DNA of 64,000 nt from Kibdelosporangium philippinense (GCF_021390435.2 NZ_JAJVCN010000001.1:310001-374000), one strand, 5' to 3'. Counted from the stretch's first letter, positions 44,293-53,038 are shown. Numbers and translations: made by a program. The notes: generated from the letters alone by a model not told the origin.

Positions 44293-44693
44293 TGGGCTAA
44301 AGTTCTAGCCAGCCTGACGAGTTCCCGGCGGAAGTTGGGACATTCGGTGATGTCCTCGTGGGCGCAGTTCAACGCGGTTTCGACCATTGTGAGTGACGCC
44401 TGCAGCTCGGCGATTCGTTCGATCAGCGCTTGCTGATGGTGTCGCATGATCTCCTTGCGCATGGCCGGGTCGGCGACCACGAACATCTCCCGGATCTCCG
44501 CGAGACTGAAGCCCGCCTCTTTCGCCTTGCGGATCAGCGCGACCCGGTCAAGATCGCCCTGCCGGTAGCGGCGCCGGTCGCCGTCCCGCTCCGGCTGGAG
44601 CAGGCCCTCCGACTCCCAGTGCCGCAGGACATGGGCGGCTAGGCCGAACCGCTCGGCGACCTGCCCGACTCCGAACGTCTCGCTTGACTTCAT
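44289..44693 (-). CDS. MerR-family regulator with C-terminal Cys/His cluster
   Basis: A 134-aa regulator. The N-terminal MerR helix-turn-helix reads FGVGQVAERFGLAAHVLRHWESEGLLQPERDGDRRRYRQGDLDRV. A coiled-coil dimer helix follows (LIERIAELQASLTMVETAL), then NCAHEDITECPNFRREL, whose Cys-Ala-His and Cys-Pro could bind a metal. ATG 44693 gives the usual MerR N-terminus; the longer frame to 44777 runs into the divergent methyltransferase gene. Its own start codon lies within a 20-bp palindrome that is probably its binding site. Confidence 0.87.
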   Translation of the reverse strand: MKSSETFGVGQVAERFGLAAHVLRHWESEGLLQPERDGDRRRYRQGDLDRVALIRKAKEAGFSLAEIREMFVVADPAMRKEIMRHHQQALIERIAELQASLTMVETALNCAHEDITECPNFRRELVRLARTLAH

Positions 44694-44714
44694 GTCGACA
44701 TCAAGTCCCAGCAT
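44684..44714 (+). promoter_or_regulatory. MerR-type promoter/operator
   Basis: A 20-bp near-perfect palindrome, ACTT-C-ATGTCGACAT-C-AAGT, lies at 44687-44706. TTGACT (44684-44689) could be a -35 element. A spacer of 19 bp, the length typical of MerR-controlled promoters, leads to the weak -10 candidate CAGCAT. Transcription would then begin near ATG 44722, giving a leaderless methyltransferase mRNA. Confidence 0.4.
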
Positions 44715-44721
44715 GGCTGGC

Positions 44722-45444
44722 ATGTCCACTTCCCTCATCGACATCCTTGACGTCTTCGACCAGTTGCCCGAAGCCACCGCACTGCGCGCCCGTACCTATG
44801 AACTGCTTGCCTTGCCACCGGGTGCCGCTGTCGTTGACGTCGGGTGCGGAACCGGTCGTGCCGTGGCGGAACTGGCATCGCAGGGTGCGGAGCCCGTCGG
44901 TGTCGACCTTGATCCAGAGATGATCGCGGCGGCGAAGACCCGATGGCCGCACGATTTCCGTGTTGGTGACGCGTACGCGCTCCCGGTCGAGAACGTCATG
45001 GGATACCGGGCGGACAAGGTGTTGCACGCCGTGCAAGATCCCGCACGGGCACTGGCCGAGGCGCGTCGTGTGCTCGCTCCAGGCGGCCGGATCGTCCTGG
45101 TCGGACAGGACTGGGAACACTTCCTGATCGACTCGTCCGACCCGGACCGGACACGGCGGATTCTGCTGGACCGGGCGGCGGCACTGCCCAATCCGTACGT
45201 TGCCCGCAGCTATCGGAATCTTCTACTGGACAACGGCTTTGTCAATGCCGCGGTGGAGGTGCATACGATTGCACTCACCGATCCCCGTTTGCTCCCAACA
45301 GTCTCCACGTTCACCGACGATCCAGCGTGGCTCGCCGACCAGACCGCACGGGCCCGTGCGGGCAGATTCTTTGTTGCGGTATCTATGTTTCTCGCCAGCG
45401 CCACGCGCGGTGGACTGGACACATCGGACAGCATGGCCGGGTGA
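44722..45444 (+). CDS. Class I SAM-dependent methyltransferase
   Basis: A 240-aa enzyme. SAM-binding motif I is VVDVGCGTGRAVAEL near residue 38, motif II the acidic VGVDLDPEMI, and a later strand reads VLAPGGRIVLVGQDWEHFLIDS. It resembles UbiE/Methyltransf_11-type small-molecule methyltransferases; the substrate is unknown. Three in-frame ATGs occur (44692, 44713, 44722). The last is used because the first two lie inside the MerR palindrome or its promoter. It is divergent from the MerR gene and probably its regulated target. Confidence 0.85.
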   Translation: MSTSLIDILDVFDQLPEATALRARTYELLALPPGAAVVDVGCGTGRAVAELASQGAEPVGVDLDPEMIAAAKTRWPHDFRVGDAYALPVENVMGYRADKVLHAVQDPARALAEARRVLAPGGRIVLVGQDWEHFLIDSSDPDRTRRILLDRAAALPNPYVARSYRNLLLDNGFVNAAVEVHTIALTDPRLLPTVSTFTDDPAWLADQTARARAGRFFVAVSMFLASATRGGLDTSDSMAG

Positions 45445-45516
45445 GTGCGAAGGGGAACCCATCGGTGGTGCGCACGGGCAGGTTTCTTGTTCTCGCGTTG
45501 GCTGGCTCGTTTACTG

Positions 45517-45562
45517 CTCGTGAGTGGTTATCCGTGTTCTAACCCTGATAACCACTCACGAG
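45517..45562. repeat. 46-bp hairpin repeat, copy B
   Basis: It has the same 14-bp perfect arms as 35981-36026 (CTCGTGAGTGGTTA ... TAACCACTCACGAG), in the opposite orientation; the whole unit matches at 43 of 46 positions. It lies in the gap after the methyltransferase gene and 30 bp before the YbaB-like gene. It may act as a terminator for the former. Confidence 0.75.
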
Positions 45563-45592
45563 GGTTTTCCCACCGATGCGAGGAGAGCCTGC

Positions 45593-45931
45593 ATGTCTCC
45601 TTCTCTCCAAGACATGGCCGCCGTGCGTAGACGCGTTGCTGAGATCTCGGTCTCGGTGACCGCGCCGCGCAAGGTCGTGACGATCACCGTCGGGCAGCAC
45701 GGTCAGATCACCGACTTGCAGTTCCCCACGAGCGCCTACCTCGGCCTCTCACCAGCCGACCTCGCCACGACGGTCATGCGGACGTTGCGGCAGGCCCAGG
45801 CACAGGCCCGCGAGCGGGTCGCGACCCTGATGGCACCGGTCGTTCCGCCGCACTTCGACCTGTCCGGCCCGCAGCCCGTTGAGGCAGAGGAACCTGATGA
45901 AAGTGGCATCTTTCGGAAACTGATCCGCTGA
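45593..45931 (+). CDS. YbaB/EbfC-like nucleoid-associated protein
   Basis: A 112-aa protein with the YbaB pattern: an N-terminal helix (MAAVRRRVAEISVSVTAPRKVVTITVGQHGQITDLQFP) and a C-terminal helix (PADLATTVMRTLRQAQAQARERVATLM). YbaB/EbfC proteins bind DNA as dimers, and actinomycetes carry many divergent copies. ATG 45593 has GGAGAG at good spacing; the longer frame from 45524 overlaps the hairpin repeat and is not used. The large regulator at 45972 follows 40 bp later. Confidence 0.7.
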   Translation: MSPSLQDMAAVRRRVAEISVSVTAPRKVVTITVGQHGQITDLQFPTSAYLGLSPADLATTVMRTLRQAQAQARERVATLMAPVVPPHFDLSGPQPVEAEEPDESGIFRKLIR

Positions 45932-45971
45932 CAGTTGGTGTACGCGCTCTCACACCTTGTAGCCTGTCGCT

Positions 45972-48900
45972 GTGTCGCGGTTACGTGTGCAGTTATTGGG
46001 CCAGGTAAGCGCCATCGACGACGAGGTCGAGCTCAAGCTTGGACCGCCACGGCAACGCGCGGTACTCGCGGTCTTGGCTGTTCGCGCTGGTCAGGTGGTG
46101 TCACGGGCGGAGCTGATCGAAGCGGTCTGGGGACAGACCGCGCCGCACAGTGCCGCGAGCGCGGTCTACCTGTACGTCTCGAACTTGCGCAAACTCTTGG
46201 GCAAGGACGTGCTCGCGTCGGCCGACAACGGTTACACACTGCGACTGCCGCAGGAAGCCGTCGACGTCAAGGTGTACGACGAGCTGGTCGCGCAGGCGAG
46301 CAAGCAGTCCGCGGCCGCCGCTACTGTCGCAACGCTCAGTGAAGCTCTCGGGCTGTGGCACGGCGAGGCGCTTGCCGGGATCCCCGGCCCTTTTGCCACA
46401 GCCGAACGCACGCGGCTCGAGGAGTCACGGCTTCGTGCGATCGAAGCGGCCGCGCGGGCGCAGCTAGAGCTTGGTCGGTACGCGGAGCTCGCGGCTGAAC
46501 TCGCCACTTTGGTCCAGGAGCACCCGTTGCGTGAGCCGCTGCGGGAGTTGCTGATGATGGCGCTTGCTCGCAGTGGACGGCACGCCGAGGCCTTGGACGT
46601 TTTTCAGGAAACCCGCGAAACGCTGTTGCGGGAGCTTGGGGCCGAGCCTGGCCAAGCTTTGCGTGCCGTGCATGCGCAGATCCTGGCGGGCGAGGACCGT
46701 GCCGTGGTGCCGCTGGACGTCATGCCCGCGCACGTCGCGGCCATCGCGCGCAGCGATACGCGGCTGTTCGTCGGTCGTGCCGCGGAAGTGGCGAAGGTCC
46801 GTGACCGGGTCACGGATGTGCTCGCCGGCCGTGGTGGCATGCTCTGGATCGAGGGCGACCCGGGGATCGGCAAGTCGGAGCTGCTGATCGAGGCGCTTGG
46901 GGGCGTCCGGGACCAGGGCTGCCAGCTCGGCTGGGCGGTCGCGGACGAACCGGACATCCGGTTCCCGCTCCGGCTGATCATGGAATGCCTTGGCATCACG
47001 CCGAAATCCCCGGACGCGGATCGTGCCGAGCTGGCCAGGCAGCTGCAGGTGCACACCGGCCGTGACGACGACGACCCGATCTCCGACGCGGTCGACCGAA
47101 TGCTTGCACTGGTCGACCGGATGTGTGCGCATGGGCCTGTTGTCCTGGTGATTGACGACTTGCAATGGGCCGATGAAGCGAGCGTGCACGTCTGGCGCCG
47201 GTTGTCCGCGGCCGTCAAGCAATTGCCTTTGCTGCTCGTGACGTGCTCGCGGACCGGTCATGGTCGTCCCGAGCTTGATCAGTTGCGCTCGCGTGCCTTG
47301 CTGGTTTCGGTGGAACCCTTGCTGCCCAGTGATGTTGAGTCATTGACCGGCACTCTGGTCGGCGGCAGACCTGGCAAGCTGCTGCGCCGGGTCACTGATC
47401 GGGCTGGCGGAAACCCTTTGTACCTGCGGGAAATGGTCCGCGGATTGGTGCGTGACTCGGCGGTCGACTTGATCGACGGTGTGGCGCACATCGATCAGGC
47501 TCAGGTCGAGACCGCGCCTCGCTCGCTTGCCGATGCCGTCGAACGCACCTGTGGCGCGTTGCCACAAAGGACGCATGAGGTTCTGCGGTGGATGGCTGTG
47601 CTGGGTCCTGAGGCCACAATGGACAACGTGGTCGCGTTGACCGGGCGCTCGGCGATGGATCTGCGCGTGGCGCTGACCGAAGCGGTCGACGCCAATGTGG
47701 TCTTCGGCGAAGGACCTCGACTGGTGTTCAGACATCCGTTGATGCGCGAGGCGATCCTCAGTGGAATCTCCCCGGCCGTTCGGATCGTGCTACATCGTGC
47801 CGCCGCGAAAGCCTTGGCGGGCACGGACGCGCCCGCGATCCGGGTGGCCGAACAGCTGGTGGCCGCTGTGTCCAGTGTGGAACCGTGGGTGTCTGGCTGG
47901 CTTGTCGATCACGTCACGGAAGTCGCCAACCATGGCCCGTTGATCGCCGCCGACCTGCTGGCTGGCGTGCTCAAGACACTCGATCCGGCCGATCGAGCGC
48001 GGGAAATCCTGCTCGCCGCCCAGGTCAAGGTGCTTTTCCGGCTGACAAGGGTCACCGCGGATCAGGTCGAACAAGCACTTGCTGCGTCCACCGACCCGAT
48101 CCGTACCGAGGAACTGCGCCAGCTGCTCGCCGCGATCATCTACCGCAGCGGTCGCCGTGACGAGTCGATACTGACCCTCACCGCGTCCGAAATGGACGAA
48201 TCGGTCCCTGACGAATGGCGCCAGCGACGCAAGTTCTTGCTTGCCCACTTGGTCCGTGACGTCAGGGACGTCGACGTCGCCGAAACCATGGCGAAATCGG
48301 CATACGAGGAAGCCGTGGCGGACGGCGAAGTCGGTCTGATGGCGCACGCGTTGCAGACACAGTGGATAGTCGACTCTGTCCGCCGGGACCACGAGGCAGC
48401 GCTCGACCACATCGACGAGGCCATCGATGTCGTGCGTGGCCAAGCGGAGCTCGCAGGTATGCACTTCAACCTGCTGGACAACCGGCTTTTCACATTGCAG
48501 AATCTCGACCGGATGGCTGACGCGGACGAAAACCTGCGTGCCGCCAACGAACTCGTGGTCGAGCACCGGCTGCCGGTCGGCCCTCAAGTTGCCGCGGCTG
48601 TGCACTACTACTGGACCGGTCGTTGGGACGAAGCGCTCTACGAGCTGGACGCGATCACTGAAGACGGTCCAGCCATCACGTACGCGGGCTTGATGGACGC
48701 CGGTCCCGCGGGATTGTTGCTGCACGGCGTTTCAGCGTTGATCGCGGGCCGCCGGGATGACCGTGCCGCGCTCGCCGCGAACCTCGACGCGGCCGAGCGA
48801 TACCTGGTGATCACCGACTCGGAACGGGAAAGCCAGGACTTCCTGCTGGCAGCCCGTGCGCTGGCCGCGACCCAACGCGGCGACATCCCTGGCGCGTTGG

Positions 48901-49544
48901 CTGAGTTCGCGCCCGTGCTCAACCCCGCGTACGCCGAGATGATGCTGCGTCACCAATGGCTGCCGGAGATCATCCGCCTGTCCCAGGCGCTCGACTCGGC
49001 CCTGGTGGAGGACGCCATGGCGGTGGCCGAGATGGAGGCAAGCCGCGAACTCGTGCCTGCCCGTGCGTACGCGGCTTTGCACCGCTGCCAGGCCTTGGCG
49101 ACCGGCGACCCGGAGCCTGCGCGCGTGGCCGTCGACCACTACCGCAAGGTCGGGCGTCCCGTTGAACTAGCGGTTGCTTTGGAAGATATGGCCGTGCTGC
49201 TCGCCGTGCGCGGTGCGCGTCCACAAGCGACAACCGCGTACGGCGAAGCACTCAGGATCTACGTGGAACTCGGCGCCAACTGGGACCGCGCCCGCGCGAA
49301 AGCCCGGATGAGCGAGTTCGGCATCCGTGAGCCCATGCACGCCGTGCCCGGTGTCGGCGGCAGCGACTGGGACACCCTGTCCGCAGCGGAGCAACAGATC
49401 GCGGCGATGGTCTCGAATGGACTGTCCAATCCGGAGATCGCGACCCGGATGTCGTTGCCCCGGCGGATCGTGCAGGCCCACGTCGTGCAGATCATGGCAA
49501 AACTCGGCGTGGGCTCGCGGTCGGAGATCCGGCAGGCGTCCTAG
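45972..49544 (+). CDS. SARP-family large regulator: BTAD + ATPase + TPR + LuxR HTH
   Basis: A 1190-aa regulator. SARP winged helix residues 1-90 (SRLRVQLLGQVSAIDDEVELKLGPPRQRAVLAVLA) and BTAD 95-240 are followed by an AAA/STAND domain (Walker A GDPGIGKSELL near 297, Walker B LVIDDLQWADE near 392), a TPR-like region 600-1110 and a C-terminal LuxR helix-turn-helix (SNPEIATRMSLPRRIVQAHVVQIMAKLG). It is the intact counterpart of the partial gene at 1-1593. GTG start. The stop shares the bases CTAG with the stop of the convergent orphan regulator at 49541. Confidence 0.93.
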   Translation: MSRLRVQLLGQVSAIDDEVELKLGPPRQRAVLAVLAVRAGQVVSRAELIEAVWGQTAPHSAASAVYLYVSNLRKLLGKDVLASADNGYTLRLPQEAVDVKVYDELVAQASKQSAAAATVATLSEALGLWHGEALAGIPGPFATAERTRLEESRLRAIEAAARAQLELGRYAELAAELATLVQEHPLREPLRELLMMALARSGRHAEALDVFQETRETLLRELGAEPGQALRAVHAQILAGEDRAVVPLDVMPAHVAAIARSDTRLFVGRAAEVAKVRDRVTDVLAGRGGMLWIEGDPGIGKSELLIEALGGVRDQGCQLGWAVADEPDIRFPLRLIMECLGITPKSPDADRAELARQLQVHTGRDDDDPISDAVDRMLALVDRMCAHGPVVLVIDDLQWADEASVHVWRRLSAAVKQLPLLLVTCSRTGHGRPELDQLRSRALLVSVEPLLPSDVESLTGTLVGGRPGKLLRRVTDRAGGNPLYLREMVRGLVRDSAVDLIDGVAHIDQAQVETAPRSLADAVERTCGALPQRTHEVLRWMAVLGPEATMDNVVALTGRSAMDLRVALTEAVDANVVFGEGPRLVFRHPLMREAILSGISPAVRIVLHRAAAKALAGTDAPAIRVAEQLVAAVSSVEPWVSGWLVDHVTEVANHGPLIAADLLAGVLKTLDPADRAREILLAAQVKVLFRLTRVTADQVEQALAASTDPIRTEELRQLLAAIIYRSGRRDESILTLTASEMDESVPDEWRQRRKFLLAHLVRDVRDVDVAETMAKSAYEEAVADGEVGLMAHALQTQWIVDSVRRDHEAALDHIDEAIDVVRGQAELAGMHFNLLDNRLFTLQNLDRMADADENLRAANELVVEHRLPVGPQVAAAVHYYWTGRWDEALYELDAITEDGPAITYAGLMDAGPAGLLLHGVSALIAGRRDDRAALAANLDAAERYLVITDSERESQDFLLAARALAATQRGDIPGALAEFAPVLNPAYAEMMLRHQWLPEIIRLSQALDSALVEDAMAVAEMEASRELVPARAYAALHRCQALATGDPEPARVAVDHYRKVGRPVELAVALEDMAVLLAVRGARPQATTAYGEALRIYVELGANWDRARAKARMSEFGIREPMHAVPGVGGSDWDTLSAAEQQIAAMVSNGLSNPEIATRMSLPRRIVQAHVVQIMAKLGVGSRSEIRQAS

Positions 49545-50161
49545 ATCACGCCAGCGCGCAAGGCGTACGCCACGGCGTGCGCCCGGTTACGCAGGTGCAA
49601 ACGTGCGGTCATGTTGTAGATGACGTTCTTGACGGTCCGTTCCGAGTACCGCAACTCCTGCGCGATCTCCTCGGTGTCCCACCCGTCAGCGATCAACCGG
49701 AGCACGTCAACCTCGCGCGGCTGCAGACCGGACGCGTTCAGACCGTTAGGCGCGAGCACCTCACGCTGCAGCACCTCGACCCGCCGTAAAAGCTTGCCAA
49801 GCACGTCACGGGGCATGACCCCGTTGCCCTCGGCGGCGGCGACAACGCTGTCGACAAGCTGCGTACCGGTCGCCGTCTTCTTCGGCAAGATCGCTACGAC
49901 ATGGCACTCGACCACGGTCAACAGCGGAGCCTCGCCAAGGTCGCCGGTCATCAACACGGTCGGCTTGCCGATGTCCGTCGCGGTCTGCCGCAGCCTGGCC
50001 ATCGCGTCACTGGTCAGATGGTCAGTCGAGAAGACCACCACATCGGGACGGTCCTCGGCGCCGTCGACAACAGTCAGTTCGCGACGAGATCCGAGAAAGC
50101 TGGTCAGCCCCACGTGGGTCATCGGGTCCGTTGACTGGACAGCCACGCGCACCTGTTCCAT
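49541..50161 (-). CDS. Orphan NarL/LuxR-type regulator with degenerate receiver, copy 2
   Basis: A 206-aa paralogue of 1612-2229. The HTH part is nearly identical (LQPREVDVLRLIADGW, SERTVKNVIYNMTARLHLRNRAHAVAYALRAGVI). The receiver-like domain again lacks the acidic pair (VQSTDP) and the acceptor Asp (VVVFSTD) but keeps the Lys in AILPKK. GGAGGAG lies 4 bp before ATG 50161, which gives MEQVRVAV; ATG 50173 upstream is less likely. It is convergent with the 1190-aa regulator and divergent from the shortened SARP gene. Confidence 0.9.
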   Translation of the reverse strand: MEQVRVAVQSTDPMTHVGLTSFLGSRRELTVVDGAEDRPDVVVFSTDHLTSDAMARLRQTATDIGKPTVLMTGDLGEAPLLTVVECHVVAILPKKTATGTQLVDSVVAAAEGNGVMPRDVLGKLLRRVEVLQREVLAPNGLNASGLQPREVDVLRLIADGWDTEEIAQELRYSERTVKNVIYNMTARLHLRNRAHAVAYALRAGVI

Positions 50162-50341
50162 GGACTCCTCCACACGCTGGATCGGTGGGGAGAGTCTGCG
50201 CGAGCGGTCTTAACGAAGTCTTGTCGGCGAGAGACCTCGACTCAATGTTTGCCGAACGCTCGCTTGACCACCAGGGGAAAGCCTGGTTAGGAGCACTTTG
50301 TCGGGCAAAACTTGCCCGGAAGCACCCAGTACGATCCCCGG

Positions 50342-51913
50342 GTGTCACAATCCCTGCGCGTCCGGTTGCTGGGTGTGGTCACCGCCAGGCGCGGTGAGAC
50401 GGAAATAGACCTCGGGCCAGGAAGGCAACGGGCGGTCTTCGCGGTCCTGGCCATGCGTGCGAATCAGATGGTGTCCCGAGAAGCCCTGATGGACGGGGTC
50501 TGGGGAGACGACGTGCCCGCGGGAGCGGCGAACAGTCTCTACAGCTACATCTCCCGGTTGCGGTTGGCCCTTGGGCGTTCCAACCAGGTCCTGGTCTCGG
50601 AGCGTTCGGGTTATTCGTTGCGGCTCGGGCCCGGAGAGCTGGACGTTCATACATTCGACGACCTGCGGGAGACGGCTCAGGCGGCTTGGAACCGCCGGGA
50701 TGTCGCAGGGACCCGGGAAGCGTTGGATGCGGCGTTGGCTTTGTGGGACGGGGAGGCGTTGGGTGGGATCGACTCACCCTTTGCTGTGGTTCAGAGGCAG
50801 AGGTTGGGGGAGTTGCGGCTGGCGGCTTTGGAGCTGCGTGCGGAAACCTTGATCGCGGCTTCGGACCCGTCGGCCGTGTCCGAGCTGCAGCGGTTGGTCA
50901 GGGCGTATCCGCTCCGGGAGTCGTTGACTGGACTGTTGATGTCGGCTTTGGTGCGATTTGGGCGTTCCTCAGAAGCTGTAGCTGTGTTTACGGACATTCA
51001 GCAGCGCCTCGTGGACACCTTGGGGATCGAGCCGGGGGCGGCTCTTCGGCGCTTGTATTCCGAGATCGCCGGTGAACGTCGAGCTTCTTCTGCTCCCGCG
51101 CGGCCTGCCGTGTTCGTGGGGCGTTCGCGGGAGCTGTCGGTTTTGCGGGGGCGATTGGCGGCTTTGGACCGTGGGGTTGGCGGGACGGTGTGGGTTGAGG
51201 GCGGGCCGGGGGTGGGGAAATCCGCGCTGCTGGCAGAGGCTTTTGCGGATGCCGGGGTTCCCGTGGTGTGGGGGTCGCCTTCGGAGGCGGCTGGGGTTAG
51301 CGGGCCCGCGGTGGTTGTGGTTGACGACTTGCAGGATTTGGACGAAGCCGGGTTGCTGGCTTGGCACCGGTTGAGCAAGCAGGCCCAGAGCGAGGCGCTG
51401 CTTGTGGTTGGGGCTTGTCGGCCGCTTCCCCGGAGGACCGAGGTTGATCGGCTTCGCGCTGGCGTCGGTCCAGGTGGGGGCGACGTTCTTCGGCTCTCTG
51501 GCTTGTCCGCTTCGGACGTTGTCGCCTTGGTCGGGTGTGCCGGGAGTTCGTCGGTTGCGCAGGTGACGGCCGGGAATCCTGGGTTTGTGCTCGAGGTTGT
51601 CAGTGCCATCCAGGATTCCGGTGCGGCGGGGGATGGAGTTGAGGCCACTGACGCCATTCAGCGTTCTTCGGCTGTGCAGGATGTTGTTCGGCGGTGGTTG
51701 GGGTTTCTGTCTGATGAGGCTCAGGTGTTGCTTCGGCAGGGGGCTTTGGTTGGGGAGAGCTTTGACCTTGGTGCGGTCGCGTCGGCTATGGGTGTTCCCG
51801 TAACTTCTCTTGTCGGTCCTGTTGAGGAAGCCGTTGACTTCGGGTTCCTTGTGGAGGCTGGGCATCTTTTTCGGTTCCCACATCCGGTGGTCTTCTCGGC
51901 TCTTCGCGGATAG
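50342..51913 (+). CDS. Shortened SARP regulator (BTAD + reduced ATPase, no TPR/HTH)
   Basis: A 523-aa protein matching only the N-terminal part of the 2668-6306 type. The SARP winged helix (LRVRLLGVVTARRGETEIDLGPGRQRAVFAVLAM) and BTAD are complete. Walker A (GGPGVGKSALL near 289) and Walker B (VVVVDDLQDLDE near 324) are only about 35 residues apart, against about 100 in paralogues. The chain ends FRFPHPVVFSALRG just after the ATPase winged helix, where paralogues continue through 600 residues of TPR and a LuxR domain. It may still bind DNA as a small SARP, or be decaying. GTG 50342 matches the paralogue N-terminus. Confidence 0.85.
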   Translation: MSQSLRVRLLGVVTARRGETEIDLGPGRQRAVFAVLAMRANQMVSREALMDGVWGDDVPAGAANSLYSYISRLRLALGRSNQVLVSERSGYSLRLGPGELDVHTFDDLRETAQAAWNRRDVAGTREALDAALALWDGEALGGIDSPFAVVQRQRLGELRLAALELRAETLIAASDPSAVSELQRLVRAYPLRESLTGLLMSALVRFGRSSEAVAVFTDIQQRLVDTLGIEPGAALRRLYSEIAGERRASSAPARPAVFVGRSRELSVLRGRLAALDRGVGGTVWVEGGPGVGKSALLAEAFADAGVPVVWGSPSEAAGVSGPAVVVVDDLQDLDEAGLLAWHRLSKQAQSEALLVVGACRPLPRRTEVDRLRAGVGPGGGDVLRLSGLSASDVVALVGCAGSSSVAQVTAGNPGFVLEVVSAIQDSGAAGDGVEATDAIQRSSAVQDVVRRWLGFLSDEAQVLLRQGALVGESFDLGAVASAMGVPVTSLVGPVEEAVDFGFLVEAGHLFRFPHPVVFSALRG

Positions 51914-52674
51914 GTTTTGCTTCGCCGTCTTTTCTTCCAGCGTGGTTGCTGTGGCTTTGTTCCTGTTCCAGCGTGGTCGCCTGTGGCCCGCCGTGAGGGG
52001 CAATGCCATTGACTTGAGAGAGTTTTCGCACTTCAGAGGTGGCCTGCGGGCGTGGGGTGCGAGGTTGATCTTGAGAGGTGCGGAACGCGAGTGGCCGGGC
52101 CCGCGAGCACGGCGTACCCGCGCCACCGATGGACGGGACTGTCCACAGTGGCCTTCATGTAGGCCCGGCATGGTCCGTGAGGGGAACCTTTGGCGCGTTG
52201 GACGCCGCGAAGGTGACCTTCACGGCACCAACCTGGTTAACAGGAGTGACGTGCGGGGTAAGTGAGACTGATGTGACGATTAATCGTCCATTGTGGACAC
52301 CAACGCCACCGGCAATCGACCCTGCGCCGGTTGCGACCAGCCAGAATGCTTAAGTCGGTGGCATTGCCGCGAGGGGTTCCCATGTCGAATCGAGCCGCGG
52401 TGACCACCGAAACGCTGGAACAGGAACAAAGCCAAGCAACCAGGCTGGAAGCCGAAGCCGAACCGGGTGCCAACCAGGCTGGAAGCCCCAGAACCATCGA
52501 GAGCTGAAGCGATAATTCGCTGGCGCGACCTGCTTTCATGAACGTGTGAACGTCACAGCGCTCTGGGTGCGGACCGCGTGGACCAAGAAGTCCCGAGGAG
52601 CTGAAGCCGCTACACGCCGAAACGCGGCCCCGGTGACCTTCCCCATGCCAAGCGCAGGCATCCATGAAGTACGG
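51914..52674. other. Gene-poor stretch with repeats
   Basis: No convincing coding region is seen here; short open frames lack the third-position GC pattern or a start signal. It contains the dispersed repeat at 52189-52227 and a short direct repeat (CAACCAGGCTGGAAGCC, near 52437 and again near 52470). By position it is where the missing TPR/HTH part of the shortened SARP gene should lie, but no recognisable remnant of that part was found in translation. Confidence 0.45.
52189..52227. repeat. Dispersed 39-bp intergenic repeat, copy 2
   Basis: It starts TTTGGCGCGTTGGACGCC and ends AAGGTGACCTTCACGGCA. It agrees with 13841-13879 at 36 of 39 positions in the same orientation. The preceding bases CCGTGAGGGGAACC look like part of the same repeat class. 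Confidence 0.65.
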
Positions 52675-53007
52675 ATGGCCGAATGGAACGACTACAAGCC
52701 ACAGTGGCACGCCGTCGAGTTGTCCAAGGATGAGCTCACGCTCACCGAGGAGGATTCCGGTCGCCTGCGCATCCACCTGATCGACGACAAGTGGGGTATG
52801 CCCCATCGCCGCCGCCGCCACCCAGCCGTCCGGATCGCGCCTGGCGAATGGATCCGTTGGCAGATCAACTACCGGTTCCTGCATTTTTCCATAAACAACT
52901 GGTGGTATCGCCTGGACACGCTCAACCTCGCATACGGCAACCACGATACGAACGTCTTCCTCGGCACCCCAACTCGGTTTATCGACGAGCGGGCCAGCCT
53001 CTTCTAA
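52675..53007 (+). CDS. Hypothetical protein
   Basis: A 110-aa protein, not recognised. It is rich in Trp and His (MAEWNDYKPQWHAVELS, HRRRRHPAVRIAPGEWIRWQINYRFLHFSINNWWY) with a beta-strand pattern and no signal peptide or membrane segment. ATG 52675 (GAAG upstream) is used; ATG 52645 would add ten residues and the frame is open to 52546. It is convergent with the AfsR-like gene at 53039. The end of the protein (FLGTPTRFIDERASLF) may be a conserved tail. Confidence 0.5.
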   Translation: MAEWNDYKPQWHAVELSKDELTLTEEDSGRLRIHLIDDKWGMPHRRRRHPAVRIAPGEWIRWQINYRFLHFSINNWWYRLDTLNLAYGNHDTNVFLGTPTRFIDERASLF

Positions 53008-53038
53008 GGTTTCCGATCCTCGATTAGGTAGCTGCGAT

